Translations under genes and position numbers: made by a program
Shown: positions 1-13,400 of the stretch, piece after piece
Layout: the number at the start of each line of letters is the position of its first letter
Numbering within the stretch: the stretch's first letter is position 1
Notes under the pieces: model-generated
Seen by the model: the letters and a program-made list of their open reading frames with translations, nothing else
What the model was told of the DNA's origin: nothing
The model's database searches: none
NCBI GenBank assembly: GCA_004431415.1
Contig: QPMI01000445.1
Coordinates: forward strand, 186,001-250,000
Origin: Cyanophora paradoxa
Lineage: Eukaryota; Glaucocystophyceae; Cyanophorales; Cyanophoraceae
DNA length: 64,000 nucleotides
Direction: 5' to 3'

Positions 1-1
1 C

Positions 2-889
2 GGTTCATGGCTTCCGCATCTGGCCCCCGAGCCATCTGGTCTGGCTACGATGCTTGTTGCGCTGGCGGACGAGGAGTTCAGCGTTTCTGCTGTCAAGCAA
101 TGCTACTCTGCATTGGTTCATCAGACTGGCCTGCGCCTACAGCCTGCAACGGCGTTCGCGCACCCTCTGGTTCAACAAGCGCTGCAAGGAATTGTTCGTT
201 TGTGTGGTCGTCGGGCCAAGCAGTCCAAGATCGTCACGGCTGTGCATTTGGAGGCGATCGCTCGTGCTTATCTGAAAGCTCCGTCAGCTAAGCTCTTGCG
301 GGCCTTCGTCATGTTGCTTACTGGCTTCTTTGGCTTGCTCCGTCGTGGTGAACTCGTTGCTCTGCGTCGTCAAGACATCCAGATCCGTGCGGATCGCGTC
401 GTTGTCTTCATCGTCGGCTCCAAGACCGATCGCGCTCGCCAAGGCGCTCAAGTTGTGCTGGGCACTGTCGCGCAGTCAGTGATCTGTCCGGTTCGCTGGT
501 TTCGAGCTTACTGGCGCACCATCCAAGACCTCGAGCCGGAGGCGCCGCTGTTTGGTCAACTCTTCCGACCTTCGCGGCCCCTCGCGCCCGCCTCCGTTGC
601 ATACGTGCTTCGCTTTGCCTTTGAGGCTGCTGGCTTAGATGCGACGGGGATCGCGCCTCATGGGCTTCGTCGCGGTGGTGCTACGGCGCTAGCGGCTGCT
701 GGTGTGCCCGAGGAGCTTGTGCAAGCAGTTGGCCGCTGGTCGCTCTTGTCTGACGTGTATCGTCGCTACATCGATTCTTCTGAGCGCCCGCCTCTGGCTG
801 CGTTGATGGCAAGCCCTGGTTCTCGCTACGTGCCTCCATTGTCGTGTCGCCAGCAGGCTTCTACGCCCCTCTCGTCGCGGCGCAGCTAG
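2..889 (+). CDS. tyrosine recombinase/integrase, 5' end outside window
   Basis: The reading frame is open from the left edge, so the N-terminus is missing; the first Met in view is at 50. The C-terminal catalytic domain of a tyrosine (phage-integrase type) recombinase is visible. A conserved Arg lies in LRRGELVALRRQDI, a Lys in SKTDR, the H-x-x-R box in HGLRRGGATALAAAG, a Trp in GRWSLLSD in place of the second His, and the nucleophile Tyr in YRRYID. This family cuts and rejoins DNA through a 3'-phosphotyrosine link. In eukaryotes such genes usually belong to Crypton or DIRS-type elements or to integrated giant-virus DNA; nothing here decides between these. No intron is seen and all catalytic residues are present, so the protein may be active. 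A short Ser/Arg-rich tail follows the catalytic Tyr. Confidence 0.85.
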   Translation, partial: GSWLPHLAPEPSGLATMLVALADEEFSVSAVKQCYSALVHQTGLRLQPATAFAHPLVQQALQGIVRLCGRRAKQSKIVTAVHLEAIARAYLKAPSAKLLRAFVMLLTGFFGLLRRGELVALRRQDIQIRADRVVVFIVGSKTDRARQGAQVVLGTVAQSVICPVRWFRAYWRTIQDLEPEAPLFGQLFRPSRPLAPASVAYVLRFAFEAAGLDATGIAPHGLRRGGATALAAAGVPEELVQAVGRWSLLSDVYRRYIDSSERPPLAALMASPGSRYVPPLSCRQQASTPLSSRRS

Positions 890-1487
890 CTGTCCTTTTG
901 TCTTAGTGTCTTCTTTCGCGTGTGCCGGCTTCGCCGGTGCTGGCTATGTCGCTCTGGGCCAGTGCAAGCTGCGCCTGACGCTGTCTGTACACGCACGTGT
1001 TGCAAACTAGCCTTGTTTTGTGTACCCTTGCTGTCTGCTGCGTTCGCAGCGTCTGTGTCGGCATGTAGTACTTAGCTGCTGCGTTCGCAGCAGCTCTTCT
1101 CGTACCCCTTTTGTTGCAAATTAGCTTACCCCTTTTGTTGCAAATTAGCCCAACCTTATACCCTACATGTACACGTGTACCCAGCTATATTTTCTGTACC
1201 CCTTGTCTGATGCCCCTTTTCCCTTTGCAGCTTGCACTGTCCTGCGTGCGACGAGCCATGTGTCTGTCTTCGCTGCTTCGCCTACGCGAATCCAGACCTT
1301 CACTTCATGATCAGACTTGGCTTAGAATTGCTTAGAAGCAAGGCTGCTTGTGGCAGGCATACACCAATTTACGGGACATAAGTCACAAGAGGATCAAAGA
1401 GTTCCATACATGGCGGTAATTTCTATCCCTAGACCAATAACACTGTTCAGGTGATTCCTAACTCTCGATTTAGCGGGTCCCGAAAAC
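890..1487. repeat. non-coding tail after the recombinase with short direct and inverted repeats
   Basis: No gene is seen. Two copies of a 23-bp direct repeat (beginning TACCCCTTTTGTTGC) stand at 1103-1125 and 1127-1149, and a related GTTGCAAACTAG motif lies near 1000. A perfect 9-bp stem hairpin (GCTGCTGCG/CGCAGCAGC, loop TT) lies at 1075-1094, and a partial copy near 1034. The pattern suggests the terminal part of the mobile element that carries the recombinase, but no element end was identified. Confidence 0.45.
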
Positions 1488-4400
1488 TCAACGGCCCAGC
1501 ATGGCAGCAAGCTTGCAGGGCAGGCAGAGGGAGTTCACTGGGTGGGACGAGGGTCCGAGGGCCCCGCTGGACGAGACGGGGACGACAGAGAACGCAGTCA
1601 TCTGCCCCGTGGGGAGGTCGTCGAAGTTGAACGCGGTCTGTGAGCCGGGCACGGTGCCGACGGGCAAGCCATCCTTGAGGACCATGTAATGGGTTGGCGC
1701 CCCCGTCGACGGGTGCTCCCACGTGAGCGTTCCTGTCGTGTTGGACACGATGCCTTGGTCCACGTTCGTGAGCTGGACGTTGGACGGGGCGGAGGGGTGC
1801 GGGGCAGGAAGACCCTTCGAAGCTGCATCGCCCACGCCATCCGAAGACGGCACCACGACTGGCGCAGAGCGGCCGGCGGGCGAGGGCCCATCGGTCGTGA
1901 TCGGCGTGATTTCCACCTTTGCACCAGCAGGGATGTTCGAGATGGGGTACTCGTTGATCTGTCCACCCGATGGGGGCAGGGTCGCAACGGGGTTGCCGTT
2001 CACACTGACTGAGTATCTGCCCAGAACGGGTCAGCTTTGGAAGCTTTGCAAACCAACTTGGAACTCGGCATCGCGATTCAATCGCTTCCCTGCTTTTCAG
2101 AGATGGGACTCTGGTACGTATACGCACCCTTGCAGGCGGGACGATTTGTACTCCTTTCCAGACGGTGTGCTCCACTTGAGCAGCACAGAAGAGCCGTCGG
2201 AGGAAGTCGGCGCCGCTGTCAGCGCGATAACCCCACGCGAAGCATCTCGAGGAGGAGCTGCCACCGCGAGCGGGAACGAGGCGGTCTCGGCGTTGCCGAC
2301 GGCGGTCATTGGAACCACGCGGTATGTAGCGGCGGAGCCGCCCGCTTGCGGGGCGGGGACGGAGGCGGACGTCTGAGCGCCGGGGACGGCCGCGACCATC
2401 TTGCCGTTGGCAACCACAGCGTACGTTGAAGGCGGACCGGCTGCCGGGTGGCGCCAAGACAGCTTCCCGCTCGAGCCACTTCCCGGTGCTGCAGTCAGCA
2501 GCAGGTCCGATGGTGCCTTCTCATCCGGAGCCGAGGATCGCTGTCCGGCACTAGGAGTGGACATAGGAGCGGACGGCAGAGAGCCAGAGAAACCCAGATA
2601 GGGGGCTTCAGGGACAGGGCTAGGCCCGATATTGTACGTATCAGCACCGTCGCTGTCCGGATACGGCTGCCCTGGCTTCCTTCGCCGGGCGGAGCCGAAA
2701 GAAGTGTTCCGGGCCGTTGAAGACTGGAATCCGCCGCGGTCGTCGGCGAGAGACAAAAGGGGGACCTGCGGGCTAACCGGCCCGCTCGGCACACCCGCCG
2801 GCGAGAGCGGCACCACCGAGAATACCGCAGGCGCCCCCGGCTGCGCATGCAGGCCCGTCGCCGTGAAGGCGTTCGTGGCGCCGCCCGAGGCGGGGACGGT
2901 CGCGATCTGCTGGCCGTTCTTGAGCACGCCGTACCTGCGCGCAGGCGGCCGCCCGGCCCGTCAGCAGCCCGAACGTCGCGATCGCGAGCCCGCCCATCCC
3001 CGCGCGATTTTTGCGGCCGGGGCCCCGCGCACTGCGAGATCGGGCCGTAGGCAGCGCCACGCGGGCGGTTCCACGAGAGCTTCGCGCTGGAGCCCGAGGC
3101 CGAGTCCGGTGCCGCCGTGAGCACGATGTTCGAGCCAGGGTCGGACGGGATGCCAGCCGAGAGCGGGGCCGAGGCCGGGCCGGGCACGCCGCCCGGGCCC
3201 AGCGGCACGACTACCAGGCTCGTCACGCCGTCGCGTGGCAGGTCCGAGACACTCGTCGAGGTCTTGCTGCCCGAGACGGTGCCGACGGGGACGCCGTCCT
3301 TGAGGACCTGGTAGCTCTGCGGGGCGCCCGTCGCCGGGTGATTCCAGGAGAGGGTGCCCGAGCTCCCGCCCATCATGCCCGCCGAGACGTTGTTGAGCTG
3401 CAGGTTCGACGGGGCGGCGGCCCTGGCGCCCGCGAACGGCCCGCTGGCGCCGCCGGCCGCGCTCGACGGCGTCACCGGCACCTGCTGGCTGGCAGGGCCA
3501 GTCGGGCTGCCCGACGGCGCGAGCGGCACAACGGAGAAGACGGCCGGCGCGTTCGGCTGCAGGCCCGTCGCCGTGAACGTGTTCAGCTCGGCGCCCGACG
3601 CGGGCACTGTCGCGATCTGCTGGCCGTTCTTGAGCACGGCGTAGGACGCCCTGCGCAGTCGATGGACCCGAGTCAGTTTTCGTATCCATTTCGCGATCGC
3701 ACCGCGGAACGCGCGCTGCCGCAGCTGCAGGCGCCGGTGCGCACGGAGAGCCCATGCCCGAGGCGCCGCCGCGCGGCCGGTTCCACGAAAGATTCGCGCT
3801 GGTGCTCGAGGCCGGGGCGGCGGTGAGCGTGAGCTCCGAGCCAGGGTCGGACGGGATGCCGGCCGCGAGGGGGACGAGGCCGGGCCGGGCGCGCCGCCCG
3901 CGCCCAGCGGCACGACGACCAGGCTCGTCACGCCGTCGCGCGGCAGGTCCGAGACGCTCGTCGAGGTCTTGCTGCCCGAGACGGTGCCGACGGGGACGCC
4001 GTCCTTGAGGACCTGGTAGCTCTCGGGAGCGCCCGTTGCAGGCGGGCTCCACGAGAGGGTGCCCGAGATGCCGCCCATGAGGCCCGACGAGACGTTGGTG
4101 AGCTGCAGGTTCGAGGGGGCCGAGGGGACGCCGCGGCCCGCCCCCGCGAACGGCGAGAGCGGGACATCGAGGCTCCCCGGCCCGCTCGGCACACCCGCCG
4201 GCGAGAGCGGCACCACCGAGAATACCGCAGGCGCCCCCGGCTGCAGGCCCGTCGCCGTGAAGGCGTTCGTGGCGCCACCCGAGGCGGGGACGGTCGCGAT
4301 CTGCTGGCCGTTCTTGAGCACGCCGTACCTGCGCGCAGGCGGCCGCCCGGCCCGTCAGCAGCCCGAACGTCGCGATCGCGAGCCCGCCCATCCCCGCGCG

Positions 4401-7400
4401 ATTTTTGCGACCGGGGCCCCGCGCACTGCGAGATCGGGCCGTAGGCAGCGCCACGCGGGCGGTTCCACGAGAGCTTCGCGCTGGAGCCCGAGGCCGAGTC
4501 CGGTGCCGCCGTGAGCACGATGTTCGAGCCAGGGTCGGACGGGATGCCAGCCGAGAGCGGGGCCGAGGCCGGGCCGGGCACGCCGCCCGCGCCCAGCGGC
4601 ACGACTACCAGGCTCGTCACGCCGTCGCGCGGCAGGTCCGAGACACTCGTCGAGGTCTTGCTGCCCGAGACGGTGCCGACGGGGACGCCTTCCTTGAGAA
4701 CCTGGTAGCTCTGCGGGGCGCCCGTCGCCGGGTGATTCCAGGAGAGGGTGCCCGAGCTCCCGCCCATGAGGCCGGAGGAGACGTTGTTGAGCTGCAGGTT
4801 CGACGGGGCGGCGGCCCTGGCGCCCGCGAACGGCCCGCTGGCGCCGCCGGCCGCGCTCGACGGCGTCACCGGCACCTGCTGGCTGGCAGGGCCAGTCGGG
4901 CTGCCCGACGGCGCGAGCGGCACAACGGAGAAGACGGCCGGCGCGTTCGGCTGCAGGCCCGTCGCCGTGAACGTGTTCAGCTCGGCGCCCGACGCGGGCA
5001 CTGTCGCGATCTGCTGGCCGTTCTTGAGCACGGCGTAGGACGCCCTGCGCAGTCGATGGACCCGAGTCAGTTTTCGTATCCATTTCGCGATCGCACCGCG
5101 GAACGCGCGCTGCCGCAGCTGCAGGCGCCGGTGCGCACGGAGAGCCCATGCCCGAGGCGCCGCCGCGCGGCCGGTTCCACGAAAGATTCGCGCTGGTGCT
5201 CGAGGCCGGGGCGGCGGTGAGCGTGAGCTCCGAGCCAGGGTCGGACGGGATGCCGGCCGCGAGGGGGGACGAGGCCGGGCCGGGCGCGCCGCCCGCGCCC
5301 AGCGGCACGACGACCAGGCTCGTCACGCCGTCGCGCGGCAGGTCCGAGACGCTCGTCGAGGTCTTGCTGCCCGAGACGGTGCCGACGGGGACGCCGTCCT
5401 TGAGGACCTGGTAGCTCTCGGGAGCGCCCGTTGCAGGCGGGCTCCACGAGAGGGTGCCCGAGATGCCGCCCATGAGGCCCGACGAGACGTTGGTGAGCTG
5501 CAGGTTCGAGGGGGCCGAGGGGACGCCGCGGCCCGCCCCCGCGAACGGCGAGAGCGGGACATCGAGGCTCCCCGGCCCGCTCGGCACACCCGCCGGCGAG
5601 AGCGGCACCACCGAGAATACCGCAGGCACCCCCGGCTGCAGGCCCGTCGCCGTGAAGGCGTTCGTGGCGCCGCCCGAGGCGGGGACGGTCGCGATCTGCT
5701 GGCCGTTCTTGAGCACGCCGTACCTGCGCGCAGGCGGCCGCCCGGCCCGTCAGCAGCCCGAACGTCGCGATCGCGAGCCCGCCCATCCCCGCGCGATTTT
5801 TGCGGCCGGGGCCCCGCGCACTGCGAGATCGGGCCGTAGGCAGCGCCACGCGGGCGGTTCCACGAGAGCTTCGCGCTGGAGCCCGAGGCCGAGTCCGGTG
5901 CCGCCGTGAGCACGATGTTCGAGCCAGGGTCGGACGGGATGCCAGCCGAGAGCGGGGCCGAGGCCGGGCCGGGCACGCCGCCCGCGCCCAGCGGCACGAC
6001 TACCAGGCTCGTCACGCCGTCGCGCGGCAGGTCCGAGACACTCGTCGAGGTCTTGCTGCCCGAGACGGTGCCGACGGGGACGCCTTCCTTGAGAACCTGG
6101 TAGCTCTGCGGGGCGCCCGTCGCCGGGTGATTCCAGGAGAGGGTGCCCGAGCTCCCGCCCATGAGGCCGGAGGAGACGTTGTTGAGCTGCAGGTTCGACG
6201 GGGCGGCGGCCCTGGCGCCCGCGAACGGCCCGCTGGCGCCGCCGGCCGCGCTCGACGGCGTCACCGGCACCTGCTGGCTGGCAGGGCCAGTCGGGCTGCC
6301 CGACGGCGCGAGCGGCACAACGGAGAAGACGGCCGGCGCGTTCGGCTGCAGGCCCGTCGCCGTGAACGTGTTCAGCTCGGCGCCCGACGCGGGCACTGTC
6401 GCGATCTGCTGGCCGTTCTTGAGCACGGCGTAGGACGCCCTGCGCAGTCGATGGACCCGAGTCAGTTTTCGTATCCATTTCGCGATCGCACCGCGGAACG
6501 CGCGCTGCCGCAGCTGCAGGCGCCGGTGCGCACGGAGAGCCCATGCCCGAGGCGCCGCCGCGCGGCCGGTTCCACGAAAGATTCGCGCTGGTGCTCGAGG
6601 CCGGGGCGGCGGTGAGCGTGAGCTCCGAGCCAGGGTCGGACGGGATGCCGGCCGCGAGGGGGGACGAGGCCGGGCCGGGCGCGCCGCCCGCGCCCAGCGG
6701 CACGACGACCAGGCTCGTCACGCCGTCGCGCGGCAGGTCCGAGACACTCGTCGAGGTCTTGCTGCCCGAGACGGTGCCGACGGGGACGCCTTCCTTGAGA
6801 ACCTGGTAGCTCTGCGGGGCGCCCGTCGCCGGGTGATTCCAGGAGAGGGTGCCCGAGCTCCCGCCCATCATGCCCGACGAGACGTTGTTGAGCTGCAGGT
6901 TCGACGGGGCGGCGGCCCTGGCGCCCGCGAACGGCCCGCTGGCGCCGCCGGCCGCGCTCGACGGCGTCACCGGCACCTGCTGGCTGGCAGGGCCAGTCGG
7001 GCTGCCCGACGGCGCGAGCGGCACAACGGAGAAGACGGCCGGCGCGTTCGGCTGCAGGCCCGTCGCCGTGAACGTGTTCAGCTCGGCGCCCGACGCGGGC
7101 ACTGTCGCGATCTGCTGGCCGTTCTTGAGCACGGCGTAGGACGCCCTGCGCAGTCGATGGACCCGAGTCAATTTTCGAATCCATTTCGCGATCGCACCGC
7201 GGAACGCGCGCTGCCGCAGCTGCAGGCGCCGGTGCGCACGGAGAGCCCATGCCCGAGGCGCCGCCGCGCGGCCGGTTCCACGAAAGATTCGCGCTGGTGC
7301 TCGAGGCCGGGGCGGCGGTGAGCGTGAGCTCCGAGCCAGGGTCGGACGGGATGCCGGCCGCGAGGGGGGACGAGGCCGGGCCGGGCGCGCCGCCCGCGCC

Positions 7401-10400
7401 CAGCGGCACGACGACCAGGCTCGTCACGCCGTCGCGCGGCAGGTCCGAGACGCTCGTCGAGGTCTTGCTGCCCGAGACGGTGCCGACGGGGACGCCGTCC
7501 TTGAGGACCTGGTAGCTCTCGGGAGCGCCCGTTGCAGGCGGGCTCCACGAGAGCGTGCCCGAGGTGCCGCCCATGAGGCCCGACGAGACGTTGGTGAGCT
7601 GCAGGTTCGAGGGGGCCGAGGGGACGCCGCGGCCCGCCCCCGCGAACGGCGAGAGCGGGACATCGAGGCTCCCCGGCCCGCTCGGCACACCCGCCGGCGA
7701 GAGCGGCACCACCGAGAATACCGCAGGCGCCCCCGGCTGCAGGCCCGTCGCCGTGAAGGCGTTCGTGGCGCCGCCCGAGGCGGGGACGGTCGCGATCTGC
7801 TGGCCGTTCTTGAGCACGCCGTACCTGCGCGCAGGCGGCCGCCCGGCCCGTCAGCAGCCCGAACGTCGCGATCGCGAGCCCGCCCATCCCCGCGCGATTT
7901 TTGCGGCCGGGGCCCCGCGCACTGCGAGATCGGGCCGTAGGCAGCGCCACGCGGGCGGTTCCACGAGAGCTTCGCGCTGGAGCCCGAGGCCGAGTCCGGT
8001 GCCGCCGTGAGCACGATGTTCGAGCCAGGGTCGGACGGGATGCCAGCCGAGAGCGGGGCCGAGGCCGGGCCGGGCACGCCGCCCGCGCCCAGCGGCACGA
8101 CTACCAGGCTCGTCACGCCGTCGCGCGGCAGGTCCGAGACACTCGTCGAGGTCTTGCTGCCCGAGACGGTGCCGACGGGGACGCCGTCCTTGAGGACCTG
8201 GTAGCTCTGCGGGGCGCCCGTCGCCGGGTGATTCCAGGAGAGGGTGCCCGAGCTCCCGCCCATCATGCCCGCCGAGACGTTGTTGAGCTGCAGGTTCGAC
8301 GGGGCGGCGGCCCTGGCGCCCGCGAACGGCCCGCTGGCGCCGCCGGCCGCGCTCGACGGCGTCACCGGCACCTGCTGGCTGGCAGGGCCAGTCGGGCTGC
8401 CCGACGGCGCGAGCGGCACAACGGAGAAGACGGCCGGCGCGTTCGGCTGCAGGCCCGTCGCCGTGAACGTGTTCAGCTCGGCGCCCGACGCGGGCACTGT
8501 CGCGATCTGCTGGCCGTTCTTGAGCACGGCGTAGGACGCCCTGCGCAGTCGATGGACCCGAGTCAGTTTTCGAATCCATTTCGCGATCGCACCGCGGAAC
8601 GCGCGCTGCCGCAGCTGCAGGCGCCGGTGCGCACGGAGAGCCCATGCCCGAGGCGCCGCCGCGCGGCCGGTTCCACGAAAGATTCGCGCTGGTGCTCGAG
8701 GCCGGGGCGGCGGTGAGCGTGAGCTCCGAGCCAGGGTCGGACGGGATGCCGGCCGCGAGGGGGGACGAGGCCGGGCCGGGCGCGCCGCCCGCGCCCAGCG
8801 GCACGACGACCAGGCTCGTCACGCCGTCGCGCGGCAGGTCCGAGACGCTCGTCGAGGTCTTGCTGCCCGAGACGGTGCCGACGGGGACGCCGTCCTTGAG
8901 GACCTGGTAGCTCTCGGGAGCGCCCGTTGCAGGCGGGCTCCACGAGAGCGTGCCCGAGGTGCCGCCCATGAGGCCCGACGAGACGTTGGTGAGCTGCAGG
9001 TTCGAGGGGGCCGAGGGGACGCCGCGGCCCGCCCCGCGAACGGCGAGAGCGGGACATCGAGGCTCCCCGGCCCGCTCGGCACACCCGCCGGCGAGAGCGG
9101 CACCACCGAGAATACCGCAGGCGCCCCCGGCTGCAGGCCCGTCGCCGTGAAGGCGTTCGTGGCGCCGCCCGAGGCGGGGACGGTCGCGATCTGCTGGCCG
9201 TTCTTGAGCACGCCGTACCTGCGCGCAGGCGGCCGCCCGGCCCGTCAGCAGCCCGAACGTCGCGATCGCGAGCCCGCCCATCCCGCGCGATTTTTGCGGC
9301 CGGGGCCCCGCGCACTGCGAGATCGGGCCGTAGGCAGCGCCACGCGGGCGGTTCCACGAGAGCTTCGCGCTGGAGCCCGAGGCCGAGTCCGGTGCCGCCG
9401 TGAGCACGATGTTCGAGCCAGGGTCGGACGGGATGCCAGCCGAGAGCGGGGCCGAGGCCGGGCCGGGCACGCCGCCCGCGCCCAGCGGCACGACTACCAG
9501 GCTCGTCACGCCGTCGCGCGGCAGGTCCGAGACACTCGTCGAGGTCTTGCTGCCCGAGACGGTGCCGACGGGGACGCCGTCCTTGAGGACCTGGTAGCTC
9601 TGCGGGGCGCCCGTCGCCGGGTGATTCCAGGAGAGGGTGCCCGAGCTCCCGCCCATCATGCCCGCCGAGACGTTGTTGAGCTGCAGGTTCGACGGGGCGG
9701 CGGCCCTGGCGCCCGCGAACGGCCCGCTGGCGCCGCCGGCCGCGCTCGACGGCGTCACCGGCACCTGCTGGCTGGCAGGGCCAGTCGGGCTGCCCGACGG
9801 CGCGAGCGGCACAACGGAGAAGACGGCCGGCGCGTTCGGCTGCAGGCCCGTCGCCGTGAACGTGTTCAGCTCGGCGCCCGACGCGGGCACTGTCGCGATC
9901 TGCTGGCCGTTCTTGAGCACGGCGTAGGACGCCCTGCGCAGTCGATGGACCCGAGTCAGTTTTCGAATCCATTTCGCGATCGCACCGCGGAACGCGCGCT
10001 GCCGCAGCTGCAGGCGCCGGTGCGCACGGAGAGCTCATGCCCGAGGCGCCGCCGCGCGGCCGGTTCCACGAAAGATTCGCGCTGGTGCTCGAGGCCGGGG
10101 CGGCGGTGAGCGTGAGCTCCGAGCCAGGGTCGGACGGGATGCCGGCCGCGAGGGGGGACGAGGCCGGGCCGGGCGCGCCGCCCGCGCCCAGCGGCACGAC
10201 GACCAGGCTCGTCACGCCGTCGCGCGGCAGGTCCGAGACGCTCGTCGAGGTCTTGCTGCCCGAGACGGTGCCGACGGGGACGCCGTCCTTGAGGACCTGG
10301 TAGCTCTCGGGAGCGCCCGTTGCAGGCGGGCTCCACGAGAGCGTGCCCGAGGTGCCGCCCATGAGGCCCGACGAGACGTTGGTGAGCTGCAGGTTCGAGG

Positions 10401-13400
10401 GGGCCGAGGGGACGCCGCGGCCCGCCCCCGCGAACGGCGAGAGCGGGACATCGAGGCTCCCCGGCCCGCTCGGCACACCCGCCGGCGAGAGCGGCACCAC
10501 CGAGAATACCGCAGGCACCCCCGGCTGCAGGCCCGTCGCCGTGAAGGCGTTCGTGGCGCCGCCCGAGGCGGGGACGGTCGCGATCTGCTGGCCGTTCTTG
10601 AGCACGCCGTACCTGCGCGCAGGCGGCCGCCCGGCCCGTCAGCAGCCCGAACGTCGCGATCGCGAGCCCGCCCATCCCCGCGCGATTTTTGCGGCCGGGG
10701 CCCCGCGCACTGCGAGATCGGGCCGTAGGCAGCGCCACGCGGGCGGTTCCACGAGAGCTTCGCGCTGGAGCCCGAGGCCGAGTCCGGTGCCGCCGTGAGC
10801 ACAATGTTCGAGCCAGGGTCGGACGGGATGCCAGCCGAGAGCGGGGCCGAGGCCGGGCCGGGCACGCCGCCCGCGCCCAGCAGCACGACTACCAGGCTCG
10901 TCACGCCGTCGCGTGGCAGGTCCGAGACACTCGTCGAGGTCTTGCTGCCCGAGACGGTGCCGACGGGGACGCCGTCCTTGAGGACCTGGTAGCTCTGCGG
11001 GGCGCCCGTCGCCGGGTGATTCCAGGAGAGGGTGCCCGAGCTCCCGCCCATCATGCCCGACGAGACGTTGTTGAGCTGCAGGTTCGACGGGGCGGCGGCC
11101 CTGGCGCCCGCGAACGGCCCGCTGGCGCCGCCGGCCGCGCTCGACGGCGTCACCGGCACCTGCTGGCTGGCAGGGCCAGTCGGGCTGCCCGACGGCGCGA
11201 GCGGCACAACGGAGAAGACGGCCGGCGCGTTCGGCTGCAGGCCCGTCGCCGTGAACGTGTTCAGCTCGGCGCCCGACGCGGGCACTGTCGCGATCTGCTG
11301 GCCGTTCTTGAGCACGGCGTAGGACGCCCTGCGCAGTCGATGGACCCGAGTCAGTTTTCGAATCCATTTCGCGATCGCACCGCGGAACGCGCGCTGCCGC
11401 AGCTGCAGGCGCCGGTGCGCACGGAGAGCCCACCGAGGCGCCGCCGCGCGGCCGGTTCCACGAAAGATTCGCGCTGGTGCTCGAGGCCGGGGCGGCGGTG
11501 AGCGTGAGCTCCGAGCCAGGGTCGGACGGGATGCCGGCCGCGAGGGGGACGAGGCCGGGCCGGGCACGCCGCCCGCGCCCAGCGGCACGACGACCAGGCT
11601 CGTCACGCCGTCGCGCGGCAGGTCCGAGACGCTCGTCGAGGTCTTGCTGCCCGAGACGGTGCCGACGGGGACGCCGTCCTTGAGGACCTGGTAGCTCTCG
11701 GGAGCGCCCGTTGCAGGCGGGCTCCACGAGAGCGTGCCCGAGGTGCCGCCCATGAGGCCCGACGAGACGTTGGTGAGCTGCAGGTTCGAGGGGGCCGAGG
11801 GGACGCCGCGGCCCGCCCCCGCGAACGGCGAGAGCGGGACATCGAGGCTCCCCGGCCCGCTCGGCACACCCGCCGGCGAGAGCGGCACCACCGAGAATAC
11901 CGCAGGCGCCCCCGGCTGCAGGCCCGTCGCCGTGAAGGCGTTCGTGGCGCCGCCCGAGGCGGGGACGGTCGCGATCTGCTGGCCGTTCTTGAGCACGCCG
12001 TACCTGCGCGCAGGCGGCCGCCCGGCCCGTCAGCAGCCCGAACGTCGCGATCGCGAGCCCGCCCATCCCCGCGCGATTTTTGCGGCCGGGGCCCCGCGCA
12101 CTGCGAGATCGGGCCGTAGGCAGCGCCACGCGGGCGGTTCCACGAGAGCTTCGCGCTGGAGCCCGAGGCCGAGTCCGGTGCCGCCGTGAGCACGATGTTC
12201 GAGCCAGGGTCGGACGGGATGCCAGCCGAGAGCGGGGCCGAGGCCGGGCCGGGCACGCCGCCCGCGCCCAGCGGCACGACTACCAGGCTCGTCACGCCGT
12301 CGCGTGGCAGGTCCGAGACACTCGTCGAGGTCTTGCTGCCCGAGACGGTGCCGACGGGGACGCCGTCCTTGAGGACCTGGTAGCTCTGCGGGGCGCCCGT
12401 CGCCGGGTGATTCCAGGAGAGGGTGCCCGAGCTCCCGCCCATCATGCCCGACGAGACGTTGTTGAGCTGCAGGTTCGACGGGGCGGCGGCCCTGGCGCCC
12501 GCGAACGGCCCGCTGGCGCCGCCGGCCGCGCTCGACGGCGTCACCGGCACCTGCTGGCTGGCAGGGCCAGTCGGGCTGCCCGACGGCGCGAGCGGCACAA
12601 CGGAGAAGACGGCCGGCGCGTTCGGCTGCAGGCCCGTCGCCGTGAACGTGTTCAGCTCGGCGCCCGACGCGGGCACTGTCGCGATCTGCTGGCCGTTCTT
12701 GAGCACGGCGTAGGACGCCCTGCGCAGTCGATGGACCCGAGTCAGTTTTCGAATCCATTTCGCGATCGCACCGCGGAACGCGCGCTGCCGCAGCTGCAGG
12801 CGCCGGTGCGCACGGAGAGCCCACCGAGGCGCCGCCGCGCGGCCGGTTCCACGAAAGATTCGCGCTGGTGCTCGAGGCCGGGGCGGCGGTGAGCGTGAGC
12901 TCCGAGCCAGGGTCGGACGGGATGCCGGCCGCGAGGGGGGACGAGGCCGGGCCGGGCACGCCGCCCGCGCCCAGCGGCACGACGACCAGGCTCGTCACGC
13001 CGTCGCGCGGCAGGTCCGAGACGCTCGTCGAGGTCTTGCTGCCCGAGACGGTGCCGACGGGGACGCCGTCCTTGAGGACCTGGTAGCTCTCGGGAGCGCC
13101 CGTTGCAGGCGGGCTCCACGAGAGCGTGCCCGAGGTGCCGCCCATGAGGCCCGACGAGACGTTGGTGAGCTGCAGGTTCGAGGGGGCCGAGGGGACGCCG
13201 CGGCCCGCCCCGCGAACGGCGAGAGCGGGACATCGAGGCTCCCCGGCCCGCTCGGCACACCCGCCGGCGAGAGCGGCACCACCGAGAATACCGCAGGCGC
13301 CCCCGGCTGCAGGCCCGTCGCCGTGAAGGCGTTCGTGGCGCCGCCCGAGGCGGGGACGGTCGCGATCTGCTGGCCGTTCTTGAGCACGCCGTACCTGCGC

